Source of the DNA: Prevotellaceae bacterium UBA4332
Lineage (GTDB): Bacteria; Bacteroidota; Bacteroidia; Bacteroidales; Bacteroidaceae
Assembly (NCBI GenBank): GCA_002394365.1
Contig: DGTQ01000026.1
Span: 75,193-139,192, forward strand
DNA: 64,000 nt
Reading direction: 5' to 3'
Shown: positions 34,074 through 41,557 of the stretch, piece after piece
Position numbering within the stretch: the first letter of the stretch is position 1
How the letters are laid out: the number at the start of each line of letters is the position of its first letter
Program-made: the position numbers and the translations under genes
Notes under the pieces: generated by a model
The model's database searches: none
Seen by the model: only the letters and a program-made list of their open reading frames with translations
Told to the model about the DNA's origin: nothing

Positions 34074-34692
34074 AAAAAAAGTGCGCAAATGTTAATTTTG
34101 CTCGGAGCAACAATGGAATTTTCCGCAAAAAAATCAGCAAAAGTATTTTTTTCATATTCTTAACACGTTGATTTATAGTGTGTTAAGACTAAGCGAGTGT
34201 TAACGTGTGCAGAGGTACTGCTTCCACGCTCAGAGCCAGTGTTTTCGGGGGATAGAGGCAAGGGAAGGGCAGGCAGAACCAGTGCTTCTGCAAACGGCTC
34301 TTTCAAATGTTAAAAACGGGCAAACTATTGCGTGTTTTAAGTTAAAGCAGTAACTTTGCAGCAGGAAATGAAGGAGACAGACCCCCTCTAGTCCCCCTGT
34401 TTAGGGGGATGGTACCAACTGAAGGAGAGTTGACTTCCGAACTTTTCCAAGAGCGCTCTAACTACTATCAAACAACAAACAAAATTTATTAACATGATTT
34501 TGACTAAGATTATGACTAAAAGATTTTTAATAGATTTTTGAGGAATGAAATGACGAAATAAAATAGAAGCCTCATAAACATCATAGAGAAGATTTTCTCA
34601 AAAGATTTTAGACAGGATTTTAACCACGGATTGCTCGGATAGGAACGGATTGTTTCCTCGCAAAGCCTACTCCGATTGTTTCTCGCAAAGAC

Positions 34693-34808
34693 ACTAAGAA
34701 TAACTCTCTTCGAGAGTACAGGGCTGTAGCTTCATCCATTCGCCCGAAAGCAAGCTTTCAGCAAATGTCAAACCTACATCCCTACTGGTTGCACCAGTTA
34801 TTCTTAGT
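34693..34808. repeat. Nested multi-hairpin region, possible structured RNA or MITE-like remnant
   Basis: A perfect 13-base outer stem (ACTAAGAATAACT at 34693-34705, complement at 34796-34808) encloses ACTCTC-ttc-GAGAGT (34703-34717), a 10-base stem (34720-34729 with 34774-34783, one mismatch) that contains GAAAGC-aa-GCTTTC (34746-34759), and ACTGGT-tgc-ACCAGT (34784-34798). Some stems share bases at the junction. Confidence 0.65.
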
Positions 34809-34950
34809 TACGCCAAGAGCCAAGGCGCACCTGCGGTGCTACGCAAGGAGGCTGGCGCATGAAAAAAAAGAGTTATGAGGTTCTTGCGCTCCAGTAGGTG
34901 CTCAGTCGCAAAGCGGAGCTTGCTCTGGCAAGCCAACAAGTTGGAGCGAT

Positions 34951-35037
34951 GAGGTTATGAGATCATAAGGTTATGAGGTTATTTCACCTTAAAACCTAAA
35001 AGCGAAGCGACCTAAAGACCTGACACCTGACTTTACC
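34951..35037 (+). repeat. GGTTATGAG / ACCT microrepeat element, copy 1
   Basis: Left half repeats GAGGTTATGAG-like units, right half CACCTTAAAACC, GACCTAAAGACCTGACACC. The same order occurs at 57959-58062. Confidence 0.75.
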
Positions 35038-35163
35038 TTACAATCCGCATGGCTTTGCGTAAGCTCCGAAGGAGCGACCTTTGCTCTCGGCTTGGCGAGA
35101 GAAAAAATAATCCGAGCTATCACAAAATATGTCGTTACGTAAATATTTTTATAAGAAAGGGTG

Positions 35164-35204
35164 AAAAAAACAGCATCCTTACCTGCAAAAGGGTAAGGAT
35201 GCTG
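35164..35204 (-). terminator. Terminator of the secreted PCMD protein gene
   Basis: On the minus strand a 13-base stem (CAGCATCCTTACC paired with GGTAAGGATGCTG) is followed by a run of seven T. It lies about 40 bases beyond the stop at 35243. Confidence 0.85.
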
Positions 35205-35242
35205 ATGGATGTGTATTTCGGTTGTTTGTTGGGGGGGCAGGG

Positions 35243-36745
35243 TTACTTGATAATCTTCTTGCCGTTTACTATTACCATGCCCTTATAGTCGTTGCTTACC
35301 TGCTGACCTGCTATGTTGTAGAGGTTAGAGTTAAGGTTTCCGTTCTCGTTAGCGTTAACGTTGTCTATGCCTGTTGTGTTGCCTGCAACCTTGACCTGAT
35401 AGGTAGAAATGGTTGACATATCTGCGCTGATAGCCTTTATGGTGCAGAGGTAGTTGCCAGCGTCGGCTGTTACTTCCTTTATTACGTGGGCTGTCTTGCT
35501 ATTATCTACGGTTACCTCGATGTCGTCGGCTGTGATGGCGTCTGTCAATGCCATCTCGTAGCTGGTGGTCTTGCTGTTGAAGTTTGGCACTGACTGGCCT
35601 TTTATCTTCAAGCCTGTTACTGTGGCATTGTAGATGAACTGTATGTCGTCAACGAGTACTTCGTCGTTACCGCTGCCCTTGCCTGGAGTGGCATTTGTAG
35701 AGATGGTTACGAGCACAGCCTTTGGCTCTACGGCATTGTCGGTATATACGAATGGTGCCTTGACGCGTACCCACTGGTCTCCTGTGGTGGCAATGGTATT
35801 ATTCTGGGCTTTGCCTACTACGTTGGTGTATGCCTTGTCCTCAGGGTCCTGATAGCGGGTGCTGCCGTCGGTGATGATGGCGCTGATGGTGGCATAGGGG
35901 AATGATGCAGTGGGGGTGCCCTGCTTGAACTTTATCCACGTTGCGATGGAGTCGGGACGTGAATATATAGTGGTGTAGAAGGGGTCGCCATTGCCGTCAA
36001 CATCGGCTGAACTCATGTCGAGATAGGCGTGGTTGTTTTTGTCGGCAGCAGTCATGGAGCCTGCGTTCATGCGACCTGTGGTCATGGTGCCGTTGGCTAC
36101 TATGCCAAAGATGGATGTGGCATAGATGCGGGCGCTTGCCTGACCTGTGTGGGCATCTTCAGACTTGGTGATATGGTGACCTGCCAGTGCTGCAAGAGAG
36201 CCGGTAGCTGTCTCGAAGGAGTGCCATGCGTTAGGCTCTACATAGGTGCCTGTAGAGGTGTGCCAGTTTTCGAAACTTGGATTTGCTATCTGATAGCCGT
36301 CGCCGATTGCTACCTGGATGACCTGACCGAGCTGCTCGGTAAGGTCGATGTCAATATAGCAACGCAGGTGGTCGCCTGAAATCTTTCCGCGCAGGTCAAC
36401 GTTGACGGGGGGCAACATAGTTCCCATCCACATGCCAACTGAGGGGTCGTCGCCAGCGGTGATGCTGACTTGCTTAGAGGCGATGAGCAGGGTGGCATTG
36501 CCATCCTTATAGGACTTGATGTCCTTGAGCTCTACGTTGCCTATGCCCATAGGGGTTTCTCCGTTCTGGAGCATGAAATTCTTCATGGTGAAGTCATAGA
36601 GTCCGTCGTGTTCGGTGACGGTGATGGTGCCTTTCTGTTCTACTGGTATACCATTTACTGTGATGGTGATGGGCACGTTGTAGTCAGTAGCACGGGCAGC
36701 GATAGCTACGACGGCTACGAAAAGTAGGGTGAATAATTTCTTCAT
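35243..36745 (-). CDS. Secreted calycin-like / PCMD domain protein with sorting-type C-terminus
   Basis: A 500-residue exported protein with a signal peptide (MKKLFTLLFVAVVAIAARA). Residues about 20-150 look like the calycin-like beta-barrel domain of Bacteroidota lipid-binding-type proteins, and about 155-390 like the putative carbohydrate metabolism domain (PCMD), starting ANPSFENWHTSTGTYVEPNAWHSFE and having VLVDDIQFIYN. A third beta domain follows (about 395-455). The C-terminus (NLYNIAGQQVSNDYKGMVIVNGKK) resembles the sorting tails common in Prevotella. The substrate is unknown. It has its own promoter and terminator. Confidence 0.75.
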   Translation of the reverse strand: MKKLFTLLFVAVVAIAARATDYNVPITITVNGIPVEQKGTITVTEHDGLYDFTMKNFMLQNGETPMGIGNVELKDIKSYKDGNATLLIASKQVSITAGDDPSVGMWMGTMLPPVNVDLRGKISGDHLRCYIDIDLTEQLGQVIQVAIGDGYQIANPSFENWHTSTGTYVEPNAWHSFETATGSLAALAGHHITKSEDAHTGQASARIYATSIFGIVANGTMTTGRMNAGSMTAADKNNHAYLDMSSADVDGNGDPFYTTIYSRPDSIATWIKFKQGTPTASFPYATISAIITDGSTRYQDPEDKAYTNVVGKAQNNTIATTGDQWVRVKAPFVYTDNAVEPKAVLVTISTNATPGKGSGNDEVLVDDIQFIYNATVTGLKIKGQSVPNFNSKTTSYEMALTDAITADDIEVTVDNSKTAHVIKEVTADAGNYLCTIKAISADMSTISTYQVKVAGNTTGIDNVNANENGNLNSNLYNIAGQQVSNDYKGMVIVNGKKIIK

Positions 36746-36780
36746 ACGTTATTTAATTTGAGTTTTGTGGTTATCCATGT

Positions 36781-36836
36781 ACTGCTTTTTGCAGTATTAA
36801 GGTGCAAAATTACTTAATTATTATGAAACAGACAAT
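36781..36836 (-). promoter_or_regulatory. Promoter and leader hairpin of the PCMD protein gene
   Basis: On the minus strand ATTG (36833-36836) and TAATTTTG (36805-36812) are 20 bases apart. The hairpin ACTGC-ttttt-GCAGT (36781-36795) falls in the leader. Confidence 0.5.
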
Positions 36837-36885
36837 TTTTTTCTGTAAAATTCTTCTTTATTCATCATTTTTCATTCATCGATTC

Positions 36886-39597
36886 TTAATCGAGGTCAAC
36901 GACTGTGATGCCTGAGCCGCCAAACTGTATGTGCTCATCGCGACAGCCGATTACATTGGGCAGGGCGTTGAGGTAGTTGCGAATGAGTTCGCGGAGGATG
37001 CCGTTGCCCTTGCCGTGCAGGATGCGCACGGTGTGGGAGCCTATGAGAATGGCATCGTCGATGAAGTGCTGAACCTCGAAGAGGGCTTCGTCGCCACGCA
37101 GTCCTCTGACGTCTATCTCCTGACGGTAGTTCTGCTTGTGCTCGTCGATAACCTGGCGGGTCATCTTGGAATCCTGCTTGGCATTGTTGAGCCTCTCGTC
37201 TTTCTTCACCTCGCCACCTCCCTGCCAGTGGTCGAGCAGTGCAGCGAGTTTGGGGGAGAGAGACTCACCCCCAGCCCCTTTCTTGGAGAGAGGGGAGGAA
37301 TATGCGTTTCCTGACTGCGAAGATTTTGATGAGGCATTTTGTGATTGTTCCCCTCTCTCTGGGAGAGTGGTTAGGGGTGAGTCTTTTTTCTTCTCCGCCT
37401 TGCGCTTTGCCTGTCTTTCTTTGCGTGCAAGGATTTGCTGCATTTTCTTCTCAATGGCTGCATCGGTCTGGGTGCTGTCAATGGTCTGCACCTCTGACTT
37501 GAAATCATTGAGCTCTTCACGCAGACGGCGTGTGGCTTCACGCTCTGCTTCTGCCTCACGTATCTCGCGTATGGTGTTCTCTATGCGGCGGTTTGCCTCA
37601 CGGAGTAGTTCTTCTGCCTGCTCCTTGGCTCGGTGCAGGATTGCCTTGCGCTCTTTCTCTATCTCCTCTACTGAGGATTCATAGCGCGTGATGGTCTTCT
37701 CGATATCTTTCTCGCGCTGGTGAACGGTCTCGCGCTTACGCTCCCAGTAACGCTTGTCGCGCACTATGTCTTGCAGATATTTGTCGGACTGTATGTAGTC
37801 GCTGCCCACGATGTCGGAGGCATCCTTGATAACCTCTTCTGGCAGTCCCGTCTTGCGTGCTATCTCGATGGCAAAGGATGAGCCTGGACGACCTGTCTGC
37901 AACTGGAATAGTGCCTTCATCTCATGTCGGTCGTAGAGCATAGCGCCGTTTATGACTTTTGAGGTTTCTTGCTCTGGCAAGCCAACAAGTTGGAGCGGAG
38001 GTGTGGGGTGTGAGAACTGTGAACTGGATTCCTGCCTCGTGGCATAGTCCTTGAGATTCTGGTAGTGGGTGGTGATGATGCCCCAAGCTCCGCGCTCGCA
38101 GAACTGTCTGAGCACGGCTTCGGCTATGGCACCGCCTATCTGGGGCTCGGTGCCTGTGCCAAACTCGTCGATGAGCAGGAGGGTGCGCCCGTCGGCATTG
38201 CGTATCATCGTCTTCATGTTGAGAAGGTGCGACGAGTAGGTGGAGAGGTCGTCCTCTATGCTCTGCTGGTCGCCTATGTCAATCATGATGTCCCTGAATG
38301 TGCCGCAGGTGCTACGGTCGCCAATGGGAATGGAGAGTCCGCATTGCAGCATGTATTGCAACAATCCCACAGTCTTGAGGCAGACGGACTTACCGCCAGC
38401 ATTTGGACCAGAGATGATAAGGATTATAGCCCTGGATTCACCCCCAGCCCCTCTCTTTAAGAGAGGGGAGGAATTACCATTGCTACTATTATTAACAGTA
38501 GAAGATGCATTTTGTCCCCCTCTCTCCAAGAGTTTCTGCCCCTCGGGAAACGAGGGGATTAGAGGGGAGTTGGTTAGGGGTGAGTCTGATTTCAGCTCTA
38601 TATCAAGCGGCACGACGCTCTTGCCCTGCCTCTGGAGTGACTCCTGCAGGAGTGGGTGAATGGCGCGTATCCAGTCGATGTGGGGGTGGGGGAGCACTTC
38701 GGGTTCGAAGGCATCAAACTGCTCGGCAAGCTGTGCCTTAGCCTGAATGAAGTCTATCTGAGCAAGAAACTTTACGGACTCCAATATGCCGTCGGCATCT
38801 GGGCGCAGCTTGTCGCTCACCTCACAGAGTATGCGTATTATCTCGCGCTTCTCCTCTGCCTCCAGCTCGCGGATGCGGTTGTTAGCCTCTACTACTGCTG
38901 TTGGCTCGATGAAGAGGGTTTTGCCCGTAGCCGATTCATCGTGTACTATACCTTGTATCTTGCGCTTCATGGAGGGCTGGATGGGGATTACGAGACGCCC
39001 GTCGCGCATGGTGGGTGTGACGTCCTTATCCACGTGTCCCTCAGCCTGTGCCGAGCGCAGGATGGCATTGAGAGTGCGAGAGACGCTGCCCTCCATCTTC
39101 TTCTGTTCCAGACGTATATGGAACAGAGTGGATGATGCCTGGTCCTTGATATGACCGAACTTGTCGAGGATAGCCTGTATGCTCCTTATGTCGTCGCGAA
39201 AAGTGCGAACGTCCTTGGAGAGATTATGCAGATGGGGGTAGGAAGGCTTGTCGCCCTCGTCCTTGGGTGCAAGGAATATCTTTATTTCGGCAATGGTTAT
39301 GAGGCATCGCATGAGGTCGAAGAGTTCCTGCTCCTCCATGTGGGTTCCTTTCAGCTTGAGACGCGCCACGCTCTGCCTTACATCAAAAAAGTAGTTGAGG
39401 GGGAAGTCGTCTTCCTCCTCACGGATTCTGCGAAACTCACGAACCTCTGCCAGACGCGTGTTGATAAGTTCGGCATCGTCCGTAAATGCCATATCGCCTA
39501 CGCACTCCCAGCCGAGGGTGCACAGACAGTTGCCCCTGAGCATCTTGCGGATTTCGGTGAATCCTATCTTCTTTTCAAAATTATTGGGGTAAATCAA
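36886..39597 (-). CDS. mutS2: Endonuclease MutS2 with three in-frame repeat insertions
   Basis: MutS2 binds branched DNA (and, in some bacteria, stalled ribosomes), with a MutS-like clamp/ATPase core and a C-terminal Smr nuclease domain. This copy has 903 residues, longer than the roughly 780-840 usual. Walker A is GPNAGGKSV (about 397), followed by LLIDEFGTGTEPQIG; the Smr domain occupies about 825-903 (DVRGLRGDEAL, LHGKGNGILRE). Three segments look foreign: residues 338-388 just before Walker A, 520-548, and 739-779 in the coiled-coil/linker. The first and third begin DSPLT and end GAGGES and are encoded by related palindromic DNA. Reading frame and catalytic motifs are intact, so the protein is likely functional. 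Confidence 0.93.
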   Translation of the reverse strand: MIYPNNFEKKIGFTEIRKMLRGNCLCTLGWECVGDMAFTDDAELINTRLAEVREFRRIREEEDDFPLNYFFDVRQSVARLKLKGTHMEEQELFDLMRCLITIAEIKIFLAPKDEGDKPSYPHLHNLSKDVRTFRDDIRSIQAILDKFGHIKDQASSTLFHIRLEQKKMEGSVSRTLNAILRSAQAEGHVDKDVTPTMRDGRLVIPIQPSMKRKIQGIVHDESATGKTLFIEPTAVVEANNRIRELEAEEKREIIRILCEVSDKLRPDADGILESVKFLAQIDFIQAKAQLAEQFDAFEPEVLPHPHIDWIRAIHPLLQESLQRQGKSVVPLDIELKSDSPLTNSPLIPSFPEGQKLLERGGQNASSTVNNSSNGNSSPLLKRGAGGESRAIILIISGPNAGGKSVCLKTVGLLQYMLQCGLSIPIGDRSTCGTFRDIMIDIGDQQSIEDDLSTYSSHLLNMKTMIRNADGRTLLLIDEFGTGTEPQIGGAIAEAVLRQFCERGAWGIITTHYQNLKDYATRQESSSQFSHPTPPLQLVGLPEQETSKVINGAMLYDRHEMKALFQLQTGRPGSSFAIEIARKTGLPEEVIKDASDIVGSDYIQSDKYLQDIVRDKRYWERKRETVHQREKDIEKTITRYESSVEEIEKERKAILHRAKEQAEELLREANRRIENTIREIREAEAEREATRRLREELNDFKSEVQTIDSTQTDAAIEKKMQQILARKERQAKRKAEKKKDSPLTTLPERGEQSQNASSKSSQSGNAYSSPLSKKGAGGESLSPKLAALLDHWQGGGEVKKDERLNNAKQDSKMTRQVIDEHKQNYRQEIDVRGLRGDEALFEVQHFIDDAILIGSHTVRILHGKGNGILRELIRNYLNALPNVIGCRDEHIQFGGSGITVVDLD
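37262..37383. repeat. In-frame palindromic element A inside mutS2
   Basis: A 122-base segment with inverted ends (GACTCACCCC at both termini, arms of about 43 bases) and a C-rich/G-rich arm pair. It encodes residues 739-779 of MutS2, starting DSPLTTLPERGEQ and ending SKKGAGGES. Confidence 0.85.
37955..38040. repeat. In-frame repeat segment C inside mutS2
   Basis: It contains a 29-base block (37969-37997) identical to 34920-34948 in a gene-free spacer, plus a GTGAACTG microrepeat like that at 41528-41555. It encodes MutS2 residues 520-548 in a position where family members run directly from HYQNLK into NGAMLYDRH. Confidence 0.8.
38435..38586. repeat. In-frame palindromic element B inside mutS2
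   Basis: A 152-base segment with the same ends as element A (GATTCACCCC and GACTCACCCC inverted). It carries an extra internal CCCCTCGGGAAACGAGGGG-type hairpin. It encodes residues 338-388, starting DSPLTNSPL and ending LLKRGAGGES. Confidence 0.85.
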
Positions 39598-39603
39598 GGG
39601 GTC

Positions 39604-39720
39604 AAAAGTTTAGGAGTTAAAGGAGTTAAAGGAGTTATCGCTCGCATGGCTCGCTTAGGAGTTAAAGACATTACCTTTATATTGAACAGTAGTCTGAGCA
39701 TATGTCTGTAACTTCTAAGT
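39604..39720. repeat. GGAGTTA-type inverted element, copy 2
   Basis: The reverse complement shares ACATATGCTC-GACTA, TCTTTAACTCCT, AAGCGAGCCATGCGAGCG and the repeated CTCCTTTAA units with the element at 22355-22503. It fills the spacer between ettA and mutS2. Confidence 0.75.
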
Positions 39721-39770
39721 GGCTGCAAGCCATGTTAACTTCTCTGACTCCTTCAATTCTTATTTGATAA

Positions 39771-41483
39771 TCAGTCCTCCATCAGCTTGCGATAGCGCGG
39801 GCGCTTTATCTCATCTGTTCCGAGACGACGAGCCTTGTTAATCTCGTAGTCGGAGTAAGAGCCTTCGAAGAAGAAGATGTTGCCATCGCCTTCGTAGGCA
39901 AGGATGTGGGTACAGATGCGGTCGAGGAACCAGCGGTCGTGGGAGATGACAACGGCACAGCCAGCGAAATTCTCGAGACCTTCCTCGAGGGCACGCAGCG
40001 TGTTGACGTCAATATCGTTGGTAGGCTCGTCGAGCAGCAGTACGTTGCCTTCCTGCTTCAGGGCGAGAGCCAGTTGCAGACGATTACGCTCACCGCCAGA
40101 GAGCACACCGCAGAGCTTGCCCTGGTCGTTGCCAGAGAAATTGAAGCGTGAGAGATAGGCACGAGCGTTTACATCGCGGCCTCCCATGCGGAAGGTCTCC
40201 ACACCCTGAGAGATGACGTCATAGACTGACTTCTTAGGGTCGATGTCGGCATGCTGCTGGTCAACGTAGGCGAGCTTGACGGTCTCGCCTACCTCGAAGG
40301 TGCCAGAATCGGGCTTCTCCAGTCCCATTATGAGACGGAAGAGGGTGGTCTTGCCTGCGCCGTTAGGACCTATCACGCCCACGATGCCGTTAGGCGGAAG
40401 CATGAAGTTGAGGTTCTTCATGAGCACCTTCTCCGTGCCGTCAGCCTGAGGGAAGGATTTGCATACATCTTTAGCCTCGATAACCTTGTTGCCAAGACGC
40501 GGACCATTGGGGATGAATATCTCGAGACGCTCTTCGCGCTCCTTGGTCTCCTCGTTGAGCATGGCATCGTAGGAGTTAAGACGTGCCTTGCCCTTAGCCT
40601 GACGTGCCTTGGGTGCCATGCGAATCCACTCGAGCTCGCGCTGGAGAGCCTTCTGGCGCTTTGAAGCTGTCTTCTCCTCCTGTGCCATACGCTTGGTCTT
40701 CTGGTCGAGCCATGAAGAGTAGTTGCCCTTCCAGGGTATGCCCTCGCCACGGTCGAGTTCGAGAATCCATTCCGACACATCGTCGAGGAAATAACGGTCG
40801 TGGGTAACGGCGATAACGGTGCCCTCATACTGCTGAAGGTGCTGCTCCAGCCAGTCGATAGACTCGGCATCGAGGTGGTTGGTAGGCTCGTCGAGCAGGA
40901 GCACATCGGGCTTCTGCAAGAGCAATTTGCACAGAGCCACCCTGCGACGCTCGCCACCAGAAAGGTTCTTTACTGAACTATCGCCCTGCGGACAGTTGAG
41001 TGCTGCCATAGCACGTTCCAGTTTTGAGTCCATATTCCACGCATCGGTAGAGTCGATGATGTCCTGCACTTCGGCTTGTCGCTGCATGAGCTTATCCATC
41101 TTGTCGGGGTCGCCGTAATACTCCTCCAAACCAAACTTCTCGTTTATCTCGTCATACTCCTTCAGAGCGTCATAGACATGCTTCACGCCCTCGCGTACAT
41201 TCTCCAAAACAGTCTTGGTTTCATCGAGCGGAGGGTCCTGTGGCAGATAGCCTACAGAATATCCTGGGCTCCATACTACCTCGCCCTGAAACTTGTCGTC
41301 AAGACCAGCGATAATCTTCATGAGCGTAGATTTACCAGCACCGTTAAGACCAACGATGCCAATCTTTGCTCCATAGAAGAAGGAGAGGTATATGTTCTTT
41401 AATACTTGCTTCTGATTCTGTGGGATAATCTTTGAGACTCCCACCATTGAAAATATTATTTTCTTATCGTCAACTGTTGCCAC
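39771..41483 (-). CDS. ettA: Energy-dependent translational throttle protein EttA (ABC-F)
   Basis: A 570-residue ABC-F ATPase that binds the ribosomal E site and gates elongation according to energy state. Cassette 1 has GLNGAGKST and LSGGERRRVALC, cassette 2 GPNGAGKTT and LSGGERNRLQLA. The EttA-type arm in cassette 1 (about 95-145, LEEYYGDPDKMDKLMQRQ) and the linker with ELEWIRMAPKARQAKGKARL are both present and diagnostic. It lies downstream of the pectinase fusion gene, separated by an AGTAATGAG / GTGAACTG microrepeat spacer. Confidence 0.95.
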   Translation of the reverse strand: MATVDDKKIIFSMVGVSKIIPQNQKQVLKNIYLSFFYGAKIGIVGLNGAGKSTLMKIIAGLDDKFQGEVVWSPGYSVGYLPQDPPLDETKTVLENVREGVKHVYDALKEYDEINEKFGLEEYYGDPDKMDKLMQRQAEVQDIIDSTDAWNMDSKLERAMAALNCPQGDSSVKNLSGGERRRVALCKLLLQKPDVLLLDEPTNHLDAESIDWLEQHLQQYEGTVIAVTHDRYFLDDVSEWILELDRGEGIPWKGNYSSWLDQKTKRMAQEEKTASKRQKALQRELEWIRMAPKARQAKGKARLNSYDAMLNEETKEREERLEIFIPNGPRLGNKVIEAKDVCKSFPQADGTEKVLMKNLNFMLPPNGIVGVIGPNGAGKTTLFRLIMGLEKPDSGTFEVGETVKLAYVDQQHADIDPKKSVYDVISQGVETFRMGGRDVNARAYLSRFNFSGNDQGKLCGVLSGGERNRLQLALALKQEGNVLLLDEPTNDIDVNTLRALEEGLENFAGCAVVISHDRWFLDRICTHILAYEGDGNIFFFEGSYSDYEINKARRLGTDEIKRPRYRKLMED

Positions 41484-41557
41484 GGGTGAATGAATAATTA
41501 GGAATTAGTAATGAGCAATGAGTAATTTGGAACTGTGAACTGTGAACTGAAGGGGTA
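41484..41557 (+). repeat. AGTAATGAG / AACTGTGAACTG microrepeat spacer
   Basis: The whole 74-base spacer between the pectinase and ettA genes consists of short degenerate units. GTGAACTG copies also occur in the mutS2 insertion C. Confidence 0.7.

Larger units (their letters stand above)
33787..34464 (-). repeat. Long inverted-repeat element, copy 2
   Basis: About 650 bases whose reverse complement aligns with 10551-11175. The order (reading the minus strand) is the GAGCGCTCTTGG end, the C-rich hairpin, the GCAGAA hairpin region, array B (34022-34073), a perfect 38-base palindrome (33938-33975) and array A (33794-33845). Non-array parts are closely similar to copy 1; array units are wholly different. 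Confidence 0.88.
34465..35163 (+). other. Gene-free spacer with hairpins and dispersed repeats
   Basis: No convincing gene. From left to right it holds an AT-rich stretch, a CGGAT microrepeat, a nested multi-hairpin region (34693-34808), a hairpin GCACC-tgc-GGTGC (34827-34839), a block near 34881 shared with 11402, a 29-base block (34920-34948) identical to one inside mutS2, and a TTATGAGG microrepeat element (34951-35037) shared with 57959-58062. Confidence 0.7.

Noticed and set aside
10551..34464. Composite transposon bounded by the two long inverted copies
   Set aside because: No transposase or integrase lies between them, no target duplication is visible, and the interior is ordinary conserved genes.
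35049..35288. 79-residue ORF over the spacer before the PCMD gene end
   Set aside because: It crosses the terminator hairpin of the opposite gene and dispersed repeats and has no protein features.
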